Origin: Paragonimus westermani
Taxonomy: Eukaryota; Platyhelminthes; Trematoda; Plagiorchiida; Troglotrematidae
Assembly: GCA_008508345.1 (NCBI GenBank)
Contig: QNGE01000145.1
Span: 206,233 to 270,232, forward strand
Length of the DNA stretch: 64,000 bases
Direction of reading: 5' to 3'
A model generated the notes under the pieces. The model ran no database searches, had not been told where the DNA came from, and was given only the letters and a program-made list of their open reading frames with translations. Shown here in pieces: positions 49,018-60,183 of this stretch (its first letter is position 1; each line of letters starts with the position of its first letter). The position numbers were made by a program, and so were the translations under genes.

Positions 49018-49025
49018 TATGTCTT

Positions 49026-51127
49026 ATCGCCTCATGTTGGCTATTACTAATTCGATCTTCGTTTGGATAAGTGAAGTTCATATGCTATTTTGTGATTGTC
49101 AAAAAGAACCTTTGTATCTCTTTAATTTAAAGTAGCTTAAACGTACTCTTCCAGATTTTGCTGAAATTAAACGTATGGCGTTTCACACAAGTAGGTGCAA
49201 ATCGCAGTTATCATCTGCATTGTTGGTTACGCACTTTTGATTTATTCTTAATTGGCTCTTCTATACTTCACATTTCATTGTAGAGGTTATGTTACATATT
49301 TGTAGGTTGCTAACGAAGTTCATCATCTTTCGTTCTACAGTTAATGGTATATAAATTGCATTTGTGCATTATCGCATTTTATCAAAACATCTAGCTGATT
49401 GCAGCAGCTTTGCAAACAGACTTTTTTCGTCCACGGTGCGCATCTTGCTTGTTTTACGTATGAAGAAATTAGGACATCTACTGTAATGTTTGATTGATTA
49501 GCCAAATCTGCCTTCTTCTTACAGGGACTTAAAATGAACAGTCTGTATGAACACACTGTGAATCAGTTTGTTAAAGTCGTTTGTACGATGACGACCCATT
49601 ATCGTCTGTTGAAGAGTAGTAACAACAATGGAAGTTGACTCGCAAATTTTCCATACCAACTTCCAACGTACCCAATACCGTAACAACCTTCAAATCGTCT
49701 TATTAAGCAATGAATATCTATATATTTATAAATGTCAACATTAAACATCACACACACACAAGGGCTGTTCGATTTTGTACAGGGTAGCAAGCAGTGCAAG
49801 ACCACGAGAAAGACCGCATGAGGAAAATAACTCGCCAACAGACCCAGCAAATACGTGAGCGATGTATGATGGCAAGAGTTTGGCAAAAATTTGTGCGTAC
49901 CATAGTTCAAATAGTATTACTTGTATTAATAGTGTCATTGGTTACGAAATATCTTGACATTAAATGATTGAAATCCGAATGGCGTTAGATTAGCAAGTAA
50001 ACTGTTACAGCTAATCACATCTTCTACAGTCGACTGGAAGAAACGAAAATCTAGGGTAGAAAAAATAAACGGCTTTGTGTGACTGTGCGAATAATGCTGT
50101 TCGACGTGGCACCTCATATGGTTTGCGTGACATACACGTTCATACTAAAGAATTATCGAAGGAGACCGAAACGTGTCTTGGATAGTGTTGCCCTTGTCAA
50201 CAGATTCACGATATTGTGGACTCTGACGAATTAATTGGAATTCAGAAATCCACATCCCAACCGGACAGTTCGTCGGGCGGGTTTTCCACTTTTTCCGGAT
50301 ATTTGTCAAAGTTAGAAGCATCCGCTGGACCGACGATCTACATATCATGAGGAAATAGAGAAAAACAAGAGAAACAACATTCCAAGGTGTTTACAGCCAC
50401 AACAGAATAACTAATCTAAGCAACACGAAAAATATTTTAGCCTATGTGCTATTCAGTAGAGGTCTGGAACCAGTCAATTACTGATAATTTACACTTAAGC
50501 CAACTTCATTGTCGTTAGTTTCAGGTGCGCAGTGATGGCAAGCAAAGACCACTGGATTACAAAAGAACAACCTTGAATTACCTGACATTCCGTGCTTCCA
50601 TAACGAAAAATCGCACCTCTTGCCATGTATACAGCCGTTGTTCAATTGTTCGGTGGCTTCTGGGTGACTGGTCGACAAAACAACATTCATACAACATCCT
50701 TCCTCAGCTACGAATTTGAATAACGAAACCAAAAGACTGGCTACGCAAGATGGTATTGCCACTTCGCATGTCCTGGTCAGTTGCTACACCCGATACCGGG
50801 AAGGTTAAAAATATCTCAATGAACTAAGCTCATAAACCAAGCAATTCTATAAACTAGTCTGTCATTGGTCGAAATCATGGCAGACGAAAGTACATTATCA
50901 ACAGCTTTCGCAAACAGAGGACCGCCTTCCTGTGCACGACAACCAGCGCCTGGAGTGAATTAAGGATGATTGGCATGTGATGACCCACCAACAGATGGAA
51001 AATGTTTCTCGGGTCGACCACATGGCCTCAGTATGGTAAGCGTCTGGCGAAGGAGGAAGCAGGCTTACGATGTTCGGTGGGGTAACGTCGGTTCATACAA
51101 CATATTAAGTCCACGATACATTTGGAG
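49026..51127. other. AT-rich unassigned DNA
   Basis: There is no motif-bearing frame. Short minus frames between 49341 and 50762 look fortuitous. A short ACACAC run lies at about 49750. Confidence 0.4.
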
Positions 51128-51128
51128 A

Positions 51129-51313
51129 AATGAGAATAAAGATATATAGGCGAACATATGTTCCCGATATTTAACCTTCAGGCCGGTACAACTATATAAG
51201 GAGTTAGTAGAGTTAGATGGAGATATCGATCAGACTTATTTCAGAGTAACGAGGTCACTGGCCAGTCAGTTGGCGATGGTTTGATTGGTCGGTTACTGCA
51301 TGCTTGTCCATTG
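51129..51313 (+). repeat. Left 185-bp inverted repeat of the Penelope-like element
   Basis: The sequence from AATGAGAATAAAG to TGCTTGTCCATTG is matched, inverted, at 51975-52159 with only about five differences. In Penelope-like elements, terminal repeats (pLTRs) may be direct or inverted, so this pair probably marks the element's limits. No hammerhead core was found in either arm. Confidence 0.85.
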
Positions 51314-51323
51314 TTCCGCGGAC

Positions 51324-51947
51324 ATGCTAGAAAATGAACTCGAATTCATAAAGAACGTACTTCATGATAACGGCTACCCGGAACGATTTATCGTCAGAAA
51401 CATGGTCAGAATATAACCTAAACCTGAAGTGCATGAGGTAAGAGAAGAACCCGCGTTCACTCGAGTGCTGTTCAAAGGGGACAGTGGCGCAGAATGGCTG
51501 ACAAATAGGCTCAACCAGACAATCAGCAGCACCTATGCTACTGCTGAACTCTGGGTTCAATTCTCCACATCCCCCATTCTCGGGTTTTATAACAAAGATA
51601 GACTGACAGTTCAGATCTCATCTATGTGTATCTACTCATTCACTTGTTTCTGTGACGCAGGTTATATTGGACGAAGTTTGAGACAGTTTTCGAAAGAAGT
51701 CCGAGAACACCATCCACGATGACTGGGACTCGAGGAATCACGATCGGCCAACAGTGCTATTCTCGCTGATTTAGCTGAAAGCGAGCACCAGGTGGTATAT
51801 CGCGTGCCAGGCAACTCAACAAAAGCTGTCCGAATTAGAACACTTTTTACTGCCGAGGCTATCGGAATTAAGTTGATTAACCCGATATTATGTCATCAAA
51901 ATCGGTTTGTTCAGACGCTGCACCTACCATGGCCACAAAACCATTAG
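51324..51947 (+). pseudogene. Penelope-like element C-terminal region with GIY-YIG-type endonuclease
   Basis: One frame runs from the Met at 51324 to TAG at 51945, broken by TAA (51414-51416) and TGA (51720-51722). It opens with ENELEFIKNVLHDNGYPERF, then LFKGDSGAEWLTNRLNQTI and STSPILGFYNKDRL. The endonuclease follows: CIYSFTCFCDAGYIGRSLRQ corresponds to the GIY...YIG core (IYS and YIG here), with a downstream REHHP. After the TGA it continues with SANSAILADLAESEHQ, TAEAIGIKLINPILC and LHLPWPQ. This is the standard order for Penelope C-termini in flatworms. The RT domain is absent, so the copy is 5'-truncated yet still lies between inverted repeats. Confidence 0.8.
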
Positions 51948-51974
51948 ATCGATGACCAACCGGCGCGGGTAAAC

Positions 51975-52159
51975 CAATGGACAAGCATGCAGTAACCGAC
52001 CAATCAAACCATCGCCAATTGACTGGCCAGTGACCTCGTTACTCTGAAATAAGTCTGATCGATATCTCCATTTAACTCTACTAACTCCTTATATAGTTGT
52101 ACCGGCCTGAAGGTTAAATATCGGGAACATATGTTCGCCTATATATTTTTATCCTCATT
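51975..52159 (-). repeat. Right 185-bp inverted repeat of the Penelope-like element
   Basis: This is the inverted partner of 51129-51313, identical apart from a few substitutions and with equal length. It begins 28 bp after the stop of the endonuclease frame. High arm identity beside a broken ORF implies either recent insertion of a defective copy or homogenisation of the arms. Confidence 0.85.
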
Positions 52160-53847
52160 ATCTTAATGGGTATGTTTAGAAATTTGGGGAGATGCTGTCT
52201 CATTCTTAGTTGCATGGATCGGTGAGGTCTTCGAAAATAAACTACACCCGGGGAACAACTCTCGTGCCCCAGCCAATCTTTTGATAATGTTTTTCATGTT
52301 AGTCATAATTCTCGCGGGGGCTTGAGTGGGATTCCATGGAAACGATGTTCTGTTTTAAGTCTCATTATGCCCACCGGCACCGTGTCACGAATACCGGAGT
52401 GAGGGTTGAAAGATGACATACTCTGGTGTGAAAAATCAATGCCCAGTTTTTATTGACGTATTATTCGCATAGTATTAAAATTGACGTCAGTGTATCACTT
52501 CTCTCCTGTTATTCTGGCCTCTTATTCCCTCAGTCTTCACTCTTATTGAAGGCGATCTCCTACTCGTTTCTGCGGCAGAATGAATTCCACATTGTTTGAA
52601 ACCTGCTATACTTCCTGTTGAGTGTATCAGTAAATTCATTTGACTTCCAGATCCCCTTGAACTTCTGAGTCAGGTTTAGATAAGTGTGATACCCACCAAA
52701 AGGGGAACCAGTGCTACAGTTTTTGTAACAAACGCACACTGCTGAAAACATGCCATCTATCAGCCTGCAATACACCACCACTCAACCAACTAGTCAAAAT
52801 GCACTATCAATTTCAGCTTGACCATGCACTATGTATGCCAGGGGTGTTCCTGTTACACCAGTAATTCCTTCACAAAGCAATGATTCATCTTATTTTTAAT
52901 GTCAATGGTCACAGTACTGGATATTGTAAAGAGGGAATATGGGCAATCAGACAGTAGACAATTTTAAAACATGCAACATGATGCGTCTGTACTGCAATCA
53001 AGATTCTTGCAGATGTAGCAGCTAAGCAGGAGAACACATGAAATAACTTGCCTTCTTGAAGGCTTTCGCAATCAAGCCCAGGAACCCAGTGTTCTGTGTG
53101 TAAAAGCAAACGGTGGTTGACCTTACACTACGCTGGATGTCTGAAGAAAATACGAACATTTTTGGTGTACTTTTCCGTGCTTTTTCTATCACCGCGCTTT
53201 CAAATGTCGTCACTAAATCACAATGGAACACTGAATGTTCGACAAAGTGGAAGCTTTGAGATAGCAGCCTATTACGAGTTATGTTCATCATCATTGTCAA
53301 CTTTAGTGCATGTTCCTAAGCGTTTGCTTTCTAGATGAGTCAGGTCGAAGAAACTGTGCAGCTGCAGAGACCGAACCAATGGATACCTCTGGTCCTCCTC
53401 AAGTCTATCTTACAAGAAGCGGGGGACGGTAGTCACATAATCGGGACAAATAAAAACATTTGTGGCCTTATTCCATACGTAGAGATAGAGAAATTCGTTG
53501 TTAATTGACAGATTGGTGGTGGATGCAACTCATCTCAGATGGTCAGTCCGCGCTGATGATCAGGCCGTACAATGGTCAACCCAATCGTTCCGGTGCTCTT
53601 ACGATCGGTGAGGGTGGAATTTGAAGCCCAACACAAGTGCTGTCAGTTTGAATATCGTACCAGGTAGTCAAGCTTGGCACATCCAAACTAGAACGGGATC
53701 GATTGAAGAAATAGCACTGGAATACACTGGGGATGCTCCACCTACTTGCAATTCCATTGCATTGCTCTTAGTTAAATCATGCTTTACAGTGTGCCTAGCC
53801 CAACTTCTTACCAGGTTCGTGTTCCTAGACAAAAGATAAAGTTTATT
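52160..53847. other. Unassigned DNA
   Basis: Frames of 66-92 codons at 52560-53338 and 53621-53889 show no motif. A minus/plus overlap near 53620-53840 is open on both strands, typical of chance. Confidence 0.4.
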
Positions 53848-54120
53848 TTCAAGTTGACCATCACTCACATTTGATCGCAGATTTCGCATTCAGATAGACT
53901 GTCCAACCAGCCTCTCTCGAAAACAAACACAAAACTCGAGTTTCGTTCTCAACAGAGCTCGTCAGTAGTGCATATCCTTGCCACGGCCGGCATTTGAACT
54001 CCGGCCACGCTTTTTTCATGAAGCAACCCTGTTAACCACTGCGCCATTGACCTCACATTAGGCACGACCGAATTATCAAATCTGAACGCTCAACGACTTT
54101 TGCTTGTGAGCAATGACCAG
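53848..54120 (-). mobile_element. Hammerhead SINE, copy B (full length)
   Basis: The copy runs 5'-3' on the minus strand from about 54120 to 53848. It comprises a short leader (TTGCTCACAAGCAAAAGTCG), a tRNA-like head with A box TGGCGCAGTGG (54046-54036) and B box GGAGTTCAAATGCC (54002-53989), the hammerhead (53971-53927), and a 3' body ending GGTCAACTTGAAAA. It matches copy D at about 88-90% by eye. No clear target duplication was found. Confidence 0.8.
53927..53971 (-). ncRNA. Degenerate hammerhead ribozyme in copy B
   Basis: The core CTGACGA and GAAA are retained. Stem II has a mismatch (GCTC against GAAC), the cleavage triplet reads GTT, and stem I has one mismatch plus a wobble pair. Cleavage would be slow at best. 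Confidence 0.7.
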
Positions 54121-54273
54121 GTTGCTCGATCGTCTCGAGAGGAGACACAGTAACTGTTCTGTCAACTCCAATCGATAACCCAGCGATTAGGATTTCCAAG
54201 ACAGGTCGAAATTACTGATATCATTAAACCTGCAAGGCGATATTTTAGATTACTGATGAGTACTACTACTGAT

Positions 54274-54378
54274 CACCACTACTGACGAGCTCTAATGCTT
54301 CTTTTCGACAGAGGCTGGCTGTAAAGTCTATCTGAATGCGAAGGCGGCGATCAAATGTGAGTGATGGTCAACTTGAAA
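54274..54378 (+). mobile_element. Hammerhead SINE, copy C (short form, ribozyme deleted)
   Basis: Like copy A, this starts at the ribozyme edge (CACTACTGACGAGCTC) and lacks the tRNA-like head. About 22 bases are missing between CTCTAATG and CTTCTTTTC, removing stem II's second strand, GAAA and the cleavage site. The 3' body (GATCAAATGTGAGTGATGGT and on) is intact. It lies 153 bp from copy B in opposite orientation. No target duplication is clear. Confidence 0.75.
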
Positions 54379-54379
54379 A

Positions 54380-57300
54380 AAGAGATAAAGTGTATGCTCA
54401 TGTGATTTCTTATTGATTTTATTCACCTACTGTTCCTGTGGGACAGTTACAGATTGTCATGTAACTTAGCCGCTTTCAGACACTTTTGACCAGCCCTGAC
54501 TCTTTTGTGACGTCGTTGCAAATGTTGAATATGATATGAGGTCCTAGGAAGGAGGAATACACATACACCGTTCGTTTTTTTGTGCTGGCCGAATAGAGTC
54601 CTCAGTCATTCACATAGAATATGGACAATTAAGTGTCAGTTAGTCGTCGTGTTCCACTGACTTGTCCAGTCTTGTACAGTGCTGGAAACAGCTGGCTCGG
54701 AGTCGAAGTACCCCCAAGTGGTTTGGTTGTATCCTTTCTGACAGCGACTAATGGTTGGTGGAGGTTTTGCGTCAGATGATCCTTGACTACAACTGACAAT
54801 GAACTTCTGCAGGCAGCCGTGACAGGCTGAAAGCAATTGTTACAAGCAAACAACGGTGTCCACAGGCTAAAAGCAAACAGAACCTAGCAGCTATCATCTG
54901 CCCCATCAAACGTTTTTCTAAACGGACCCGCAAGCACCATCCAGTCCGGTCAACAGTGTTATGCGGGAAAATTTGGCTGTCCAGTTGTCTTATTGCTTTC
55001 GCTTTCTCCAATCTACATAGTGAATGACGTTCAGCCGAAAGAAGCCGAACTCAGTTAAAGATGTCGTCATTCAACTATAGAAACATTCATATCTATATCA
55101 AAACGTTATGTTCTGGTACTTGGACTACCTTGACCAAATAACACTTGGTAAATGAAGCCACAGGTTACTGTTCATGCTTGCTACACACTACAGGGTTTAT
55201 TCGACCACACACTGTCTCAAATGTTTATAACTGAGATCGTCCTGACAGGTTTTCGTGCAAACAATGAAATTAGCATGGTGAGGCATAAGTGCCAACCAGA
55301 ATGTCCGTGGCACCATGTTTTTGATGACTGCTGCTCGGGCTTTTAAAGGAGTAGGCCAGCTGTCGGGAAGGAATGATCAGGTGTACGTTGGATTTCAAAT
55401 ATAGTGCAGCGGACTCACTTTGGGCTGTATTGGAGCAGCCAGTGTGCCTCGATGTAGACCGATCCAATCGAATCCCTGGAAATATCTACAACAGAGCAAA
55501 TGCACGATTAAACATTGATGCTTACGATTACTCGCAACAAAGAATGAACTGTTCAACTGTTGGGCTAACTGGTTTATATCAAAATGTATTGTTTCCTACA
55601 TGACACACAAGCTCTTATAGCTAGATATTGCAAATATCCAAAGCTTAGCCAGGATGGCCATCTACGGTACACATAAAATGCTAATATAAACCTTCTGTTA
55701 GGTGAAAAGATGTCTAACGTGGACTTTTAGGATGATCAGGGAGTATTATTCGACGGTCATCAAACACAGTTGAAGGCCTCAGAAAATATATCACGGTGGA
55801 GTGACTTACAGCTCCAAACTCCACAGTGCCTGTATACAATTGCAATAGTTACATAGCCATAGTAATGGACAATGAGGATATGGAGGAAGGTAACCGGCAA
55901 GTGTACTTAGAAAGCTGCATAAAAAGTTGTTGGGTAGAATTTTGTAACTCCATGACTGCTGAAATCTTCTTCAATCTAGGTCATATCGGGTGACAGAGTG
56001 GTACCTGTCAGAAATCTGAGGACAGCCTGAATAGGACATTTGTGCGGATGACATCAATCTACGATGATACGTGGTCAATCGGGACATACATTCTACCGTG
56101 GATTGTGGCGTTCGATAGTGGCATCCACAGTGAGGTAAGGAAGCGAACATTCGGTAATGAGTGCTAAGCAATTGCATTTGCTTAATATTGAAGGATGTAT
56201 GAAGTAAAGGGTCACGTACTGGTAATTCACGCAGTTGCTCTTCAAAAACGCCATAGGTGAATGGTGTAGTGTTTCATGGTGGACAAATGACGACTTAACA
56301 CACAGGAACAGACGGAGTTACTAAAAGGTTAGTCAGCGTGGTTCTACTACTGAATCGTGATCCCCTTGACTCACCAAGTCGACGGCCGGAGATGTCATGG
56401 AAGATGACAACTAAGCAGGCTAAACATTGAGAATATTGCCATTGCCTGTGTGAGTTGCTTTTGAAACAAACGGGATAGGTGAAGCGGAGAAGTGAAAAAA
56501 TCATAACTCTGAAGAGTGCTCTTTCACCTCTACTTGTAACTTAGCTTGTGTTTACCAATCGTTTGCACCCAAGTGTTGAACAGTTCAAGTGCGGCCGTTT
56601 CTTCAATTTCCCCAGTGGATAGACTGGGGTTTGCTTTCTTTTCTTTCTCATGCTTTTATGGCAATCTGTTTTGAGTGTTAACCAATAAACTGCTGCTGAC
56701 AATGTTACTCAAAGTTAGTCAGGGTCAGCAAAAACAAAACGAGAATTAAACAAGCGTAAGATTGAAGAATACTCAGTTTTCCAAATACTCGACTACCTCG
56801 AAATGAGTGTGCATAAGTAAAGATGGTCAGAATTTATTATTGTAAGTGAACAGGAGCAAAATTACACTGACATATGCCAAGCGGTTGGATAAAAGGAGAG
56901 TTGGATTCAATCGGAAAGTCATAATCTATTACGTGTAGTTAACTAAAGTAGGTCAGTTCTTTCTATACCTGTGCAGAATGATTTGGAAGTCACTTTTACA
57001 AACCCCGTAAGACTGGGTCAGGAATGTATCAATCACCGCTGACTAAAACGTGTACAAATTTCGAGCATATATTAACAACTCTACCCCGTTTAGTAGACTC
57101 AATAGCCCCGCTGTTTGAAGCGCTCATTTCCCAATGTGACTAGTTCTGATTTTCATATGCACAGCACACGTTTAAAGAACCAGATGGGGATTACCTAATG
57201 CAGCAGTTTGCAAAGTGACTTTGTGTAGAGAGTTGATGTGACTGGTGAACGAACTTGAACAAGAAGGCAATGAGACTGTTAAATGTTCATGTGCACTGAC

Positions 57301-57570
57301 TAATACACAATAAACAAAAGGGGAGTGCAGCATACAGATTGCCTAAGAAATTTCAACGTCCGATTTTCAAACCCCAGGGTTGATGAGATTTAACGTGAGA
57401 AGAAAAGCTTATGTCCTAAGCTTTCTATTAATGTAACGCGTCACTATGTAGCAAATTATGTAGGAGTTGACGTAGTACTTTGACATGGGCGATCAGACAC
57501 ACCTGTTGAAAATAACTATTACTAATAAGTAGTGTAGCAGATTAATGAATTTAGATGAGACCCAACTGTG
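54380..57570. other. Unassigned DNA
   Basis: No family motif is seen. A 76-codon plus frame at 55373-55603 and a 64-codon frame at 55152-55346 look protein-like in composition but are unassignable. The rest is spacer. Confidence 0.4.
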
Positions 57571-57579
57571 AAAAGTCAG

Positions 57580-57659
57580 GGCTTCGGCTGGATTCGAACC
57601 AGCGACAGACACGGCATGCCTCAACGCGGCAAGCGCTCTACCAGCTGAGCTACGAAGCC
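57580..57659 (-). tRNA. tRNA-like gene with atypical anticodon arm
   Basis: On the minus strand the ends GGCTTCG and CGAAGCC pair over all 7 bp. The D arm is GCTC/GAGC with loop AGCTGGTA, and the T arm GCTGG/CCAGC with loop TTCGAAT. The pol III A box (TAGCTCAGCTGG) and B box (GGTTCGAATCC) are perfect. A TTTT terminator follows 5 bases after the acceptor. The anticodon arm is irregular. The best fit is a 4-bp stem TGCC/GGCA with loop GCGTTGA (C at position 33 instead of T; nominal anticodon GTT), followed by about 13 extra bases before the T arm. It may be a tRNA pseudogene or a SINE head. The amino-acid identity is not assigned. Confidence 0.65.
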
Positions 57660-57661
57660 AC

Positions 57662-58905
57662 ACCAGGAGCTCGGAAATTTCACACTTGGACTCGGTTACC
57701 CACCCGTCCCACTGTCTCATATGGAATCCACCAAATGATTCAGGGGATCGACTGCTCCGGCAGGATTTCTCAAACAGTTCACGCTGGAATCCACCAACGC
57801 CACTGCTGTTAACAGACGGTGAAACTTTGGTACTGATATGTTCGCCGAGCTTGGCATTTAGGTTGTAAACGTTTCATCACCAGGCGAGGTGACATCATCA
57901 GTGCGTAAGTGTTTCAGCGTATATTCAGACGGTGAAGCTAATTGAATAGCCCTTCGAGAGAGGACTTGACATTACACTGAAAGGACAATCTGGGTGAGAA
58001 CCAGTTTATCAATGTTTCATCACCACAGCAACAAATTCCCAACAGTGATAACGTTTGTAAAGAAATGCCCGCACGCAGAAAATCACTTCAATTAACTGTC
58101 TAACATACGGCTCAGATAATGGAGGAGATTGATTGTGGCAACAGATTTACCCAGACAACTAACTCTGATATCAAGCAGCGCCGCTTCTGAACGGTAAAAT
58201 TATGATGTTGTGTGAGAGTTGTTTAGTTAGAAGGCATCCAAACGTGAAATATTTTTAACTTCGGTCAGATTAGAGTCAGCAAATAATCACACATCCCAAC
58301 CTGACATGCAATTTACTGGCTGAGTTACGAACCCATGCGGAAAGCTCACATCTCACATACGGAATCGACCATCTACATATTTCGCTGTGTCCAACGGGCA
58401 TCCGAATTCAAGTGTGAGACTTCTGATCATTCTATATGGTTCTGTTGTCCAACTCGTAAAATACAGGTTATGTTATTTCACGAAAGTCATTCCGGTGGTT
58501 CGAATTCAGCGGACGATCAAATTTTAACATCAGTGGGAATGAGTGACACCTAAAAATAGTAGGACCCACCTTCGGCGGATGCATAACAAAAAATGAATCA
58601 CAAGTACTGGGCACTACCACGAATTCCCCATTGTAGTGAGAATGAAAGAATACACCCTACTACTCGTGAGTATTCAGGCGGGGCACTTAATGGGGGGTAC
58701 TGAAGTATCCGGAAGAAATAACACAAAAGAGCATTGGAGTACATCGCGGTGGGAATTGATGTTTCCCATACACGAACGTAGCACTGGCAACTGCGGCGCA
58801 CCAGGATCGATGTAATGAGTAAATGCCTTTTGTGTTGATGTTCTGAGTGAACAATCCTTGTACTACGCACGTTCTTGGTTGACAACACACACTCCGTGTG
58901 TGTGT
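57662..58905. other. Unassigned DNA ending in a GT microsatellite
   Basis: Frames of 72-96 codons at 58335-58950 show no motif. A short GTGTGTGTGTGTGTG run (about 58895-58909) directly precedes the 104-bp direct repeat. Confidence 0.4.
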
Positions 58906-58909
58906 GTGT

Positions 58910-59013
58910 CTGTTAATGACTGCAACGGCCAACAAACTGGTCGTTGACAATTAATCCGCTCTTCTTAACAGAAACTTGAGTGTCTGTGGTCTTTTATCCA
59001 TTATTTTCTTCGG
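58910..59013. repeat. 104-bp direct repeat, left copy
   Basis: It begins CTGTTAATGACTGC and contains TCGTTGACAATTAATCCGCT and GAGTGTCTGTGGTCTTTTAT. The same sequence recurs 515 bp downstream with roughly 8-9 differences in 104 (over 90% identity). The pair flanks a zinc-finger frame. Confidence 0.8.
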
Positions 59014-59162
59014 TGTTGTTGTGTAACGAACAAATCCTATGAAGTGCAGAATGCCGGAAATTCTCCAAGATCATATCAATCTGTCAAACTCCAAGTTTCT
59101 TCCCTCCAAGTTTGAATACATAGGGCTCCAGTATTGTGTCTGCTTCACAGCCCAATTAGTTT

Positions 59163-59399
59163 GTGTACTCTTTCAGGTACCTAACGTGTTGTGTATACTA
59201 TAACAAGATGGTTTGTGCGGTGTGCTGTGTGTTATTCTTGCGTGCGGTACGCAAAGGAACCATCGGTGCCACAGGTCGCGGTGACGTGACTATATGGCGT
59301 TGCGATGTGTGTGGCCGCGAATGCGCTGGCCGTTTGGCTTTAGTAGGTCACCAACGTACTCATAGTACACCGTCAGCGAAGAGGCGGCGAGTACGTTAG
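59163..59399 (+). CDS. Small C2H2 zinc-finger ORF (possible mobile-element or exon fragment)
   Basis: The 78-codon frame ends with one classical C2H2 finger, CDVCGRECAGRLALVGHQRTH (C-x2-C-x12-H-x3-H), then a basic tail SAKRRRVR and a stop. The first 40 residues are Cys-rich (CAVCCVLFL) without a second finger. Single fingers of this CxVCGRxCxxRxxLxGHxRTH kind often end flatworm LINE ORFs, and I infer a mobile-element origin. A host exon cannot be excluded. Direct repeats on both sides suggest a small mobile or duplicated unit. Any function in nucleic-acid binding is inferred from the finger alone. Confidence 0.5.
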   Translation: MYSFRYLTCCVYYNKMVCAVCCVLFLRAVRKGTIGATGRGDVTIWRCDVCGRECAGRLALVGHQRTHSTPSAKRRRVR

Positions 59400-59424
59400 G
59401 CTCAGGTAGGTCACACCAATATAT

Positions 59425-59528
59425 CTGTTAATGACTGCATAGGCCAATAGACTGGTCGTTGACAATTAATCCGCTCTTCTTATCAGAAACTTGAGTGTCT
59501 GTGGTCTTTTATCCATTCTACTCTTCGG
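59425..59528. repeat. 104-bp direct repeat, right copy
   Basis: Same orientation as the left copy at 58910-59013, from CTGTTAATGACTGC to CTCTTCGG. The region immediately downstream is different, so both edges of the repeat are sharp. Confidence 0.8.
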
Positions 59529-59529
59529 C

Positions 59530-60183
59530 TTTCCTAGTGTATTGTATGATGAATGGTCTGCCTGGCTTTTCACAGTTCAATGAGAATTTCGCTTTTCATC
59601 CCTATCTTCCCTGGGATGCACTAACCTGCACTCTTATACCGCAACGCTTCTTGTATTACACTTCAAAAATCTTTTTTCTCAGTGTAGATCTCGTCATTGC
59701 AACCTCTCTCTGTTTAGTTTCCGAGAGATAGGGGTTTCCTTTCCTTATTAGCCAATCAAGTGGCTAACCAGCATTGGCTGGCTGGACGGAAAGGACCCAC
59801 TGGCACACCTCCCGGTCTTATTCCTTCGGGTTTACACTGGATACGTGGTGTGTTGGTGGAACTGCAATTGGTGCAGCGCAAGCCACTTGTAGTGATGGCT
59901 AATCGCAGGCGTCCTTTGGCTTCGGTCACTGTGGCAGACTAATCCGAATCGGATGCCGCCAACAGTGCAGGGTTCAACAGTTTCGGACCAAAGCAGGTCT
60001 GGAACATGATACAGCAGGTTAATTGCACCCTGAAGTCGCACTTTGTCCACAACGTAGGATGCTGGTTAACCTTGATGATGCTGAGCAGTGGAATGATGAA
60101 ACACGACATGCCACCTCACACATCAATTATTAATTTGTTCACTTGATTCTAAGTCTACGTTTTTTCTACAGCTATCGTACGAC
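59530..60183. other. Unassigned DNA, possibly LINE 3'UTR
   Basis: The stretch 59780-60100 has the even composition of a LINE 3'UTR (ACTGCAATTGGTGCAGCGCA, GATGCTGGTTAACC), but no second copy lies in the window to prove it. Frames at 59495-59942 have no motif. Confidence 0.35.

Noticed and set aside
51129..52159. Hammerhead ribozyme in the Penelope inverted repeats
   Set aside because: Penelope pLTRs can carry hammerheads, so I looked for CUGANGA with a downstream GAAA on both strands of the arms and found no consistent core.
51129..52159. DNA transposon with terminal inverted repeats
   Set aside because: The interior encodes a Penelope GIY-YIG region, not a transposase, and inverted terminal repeats are known in Penelope-like elements.
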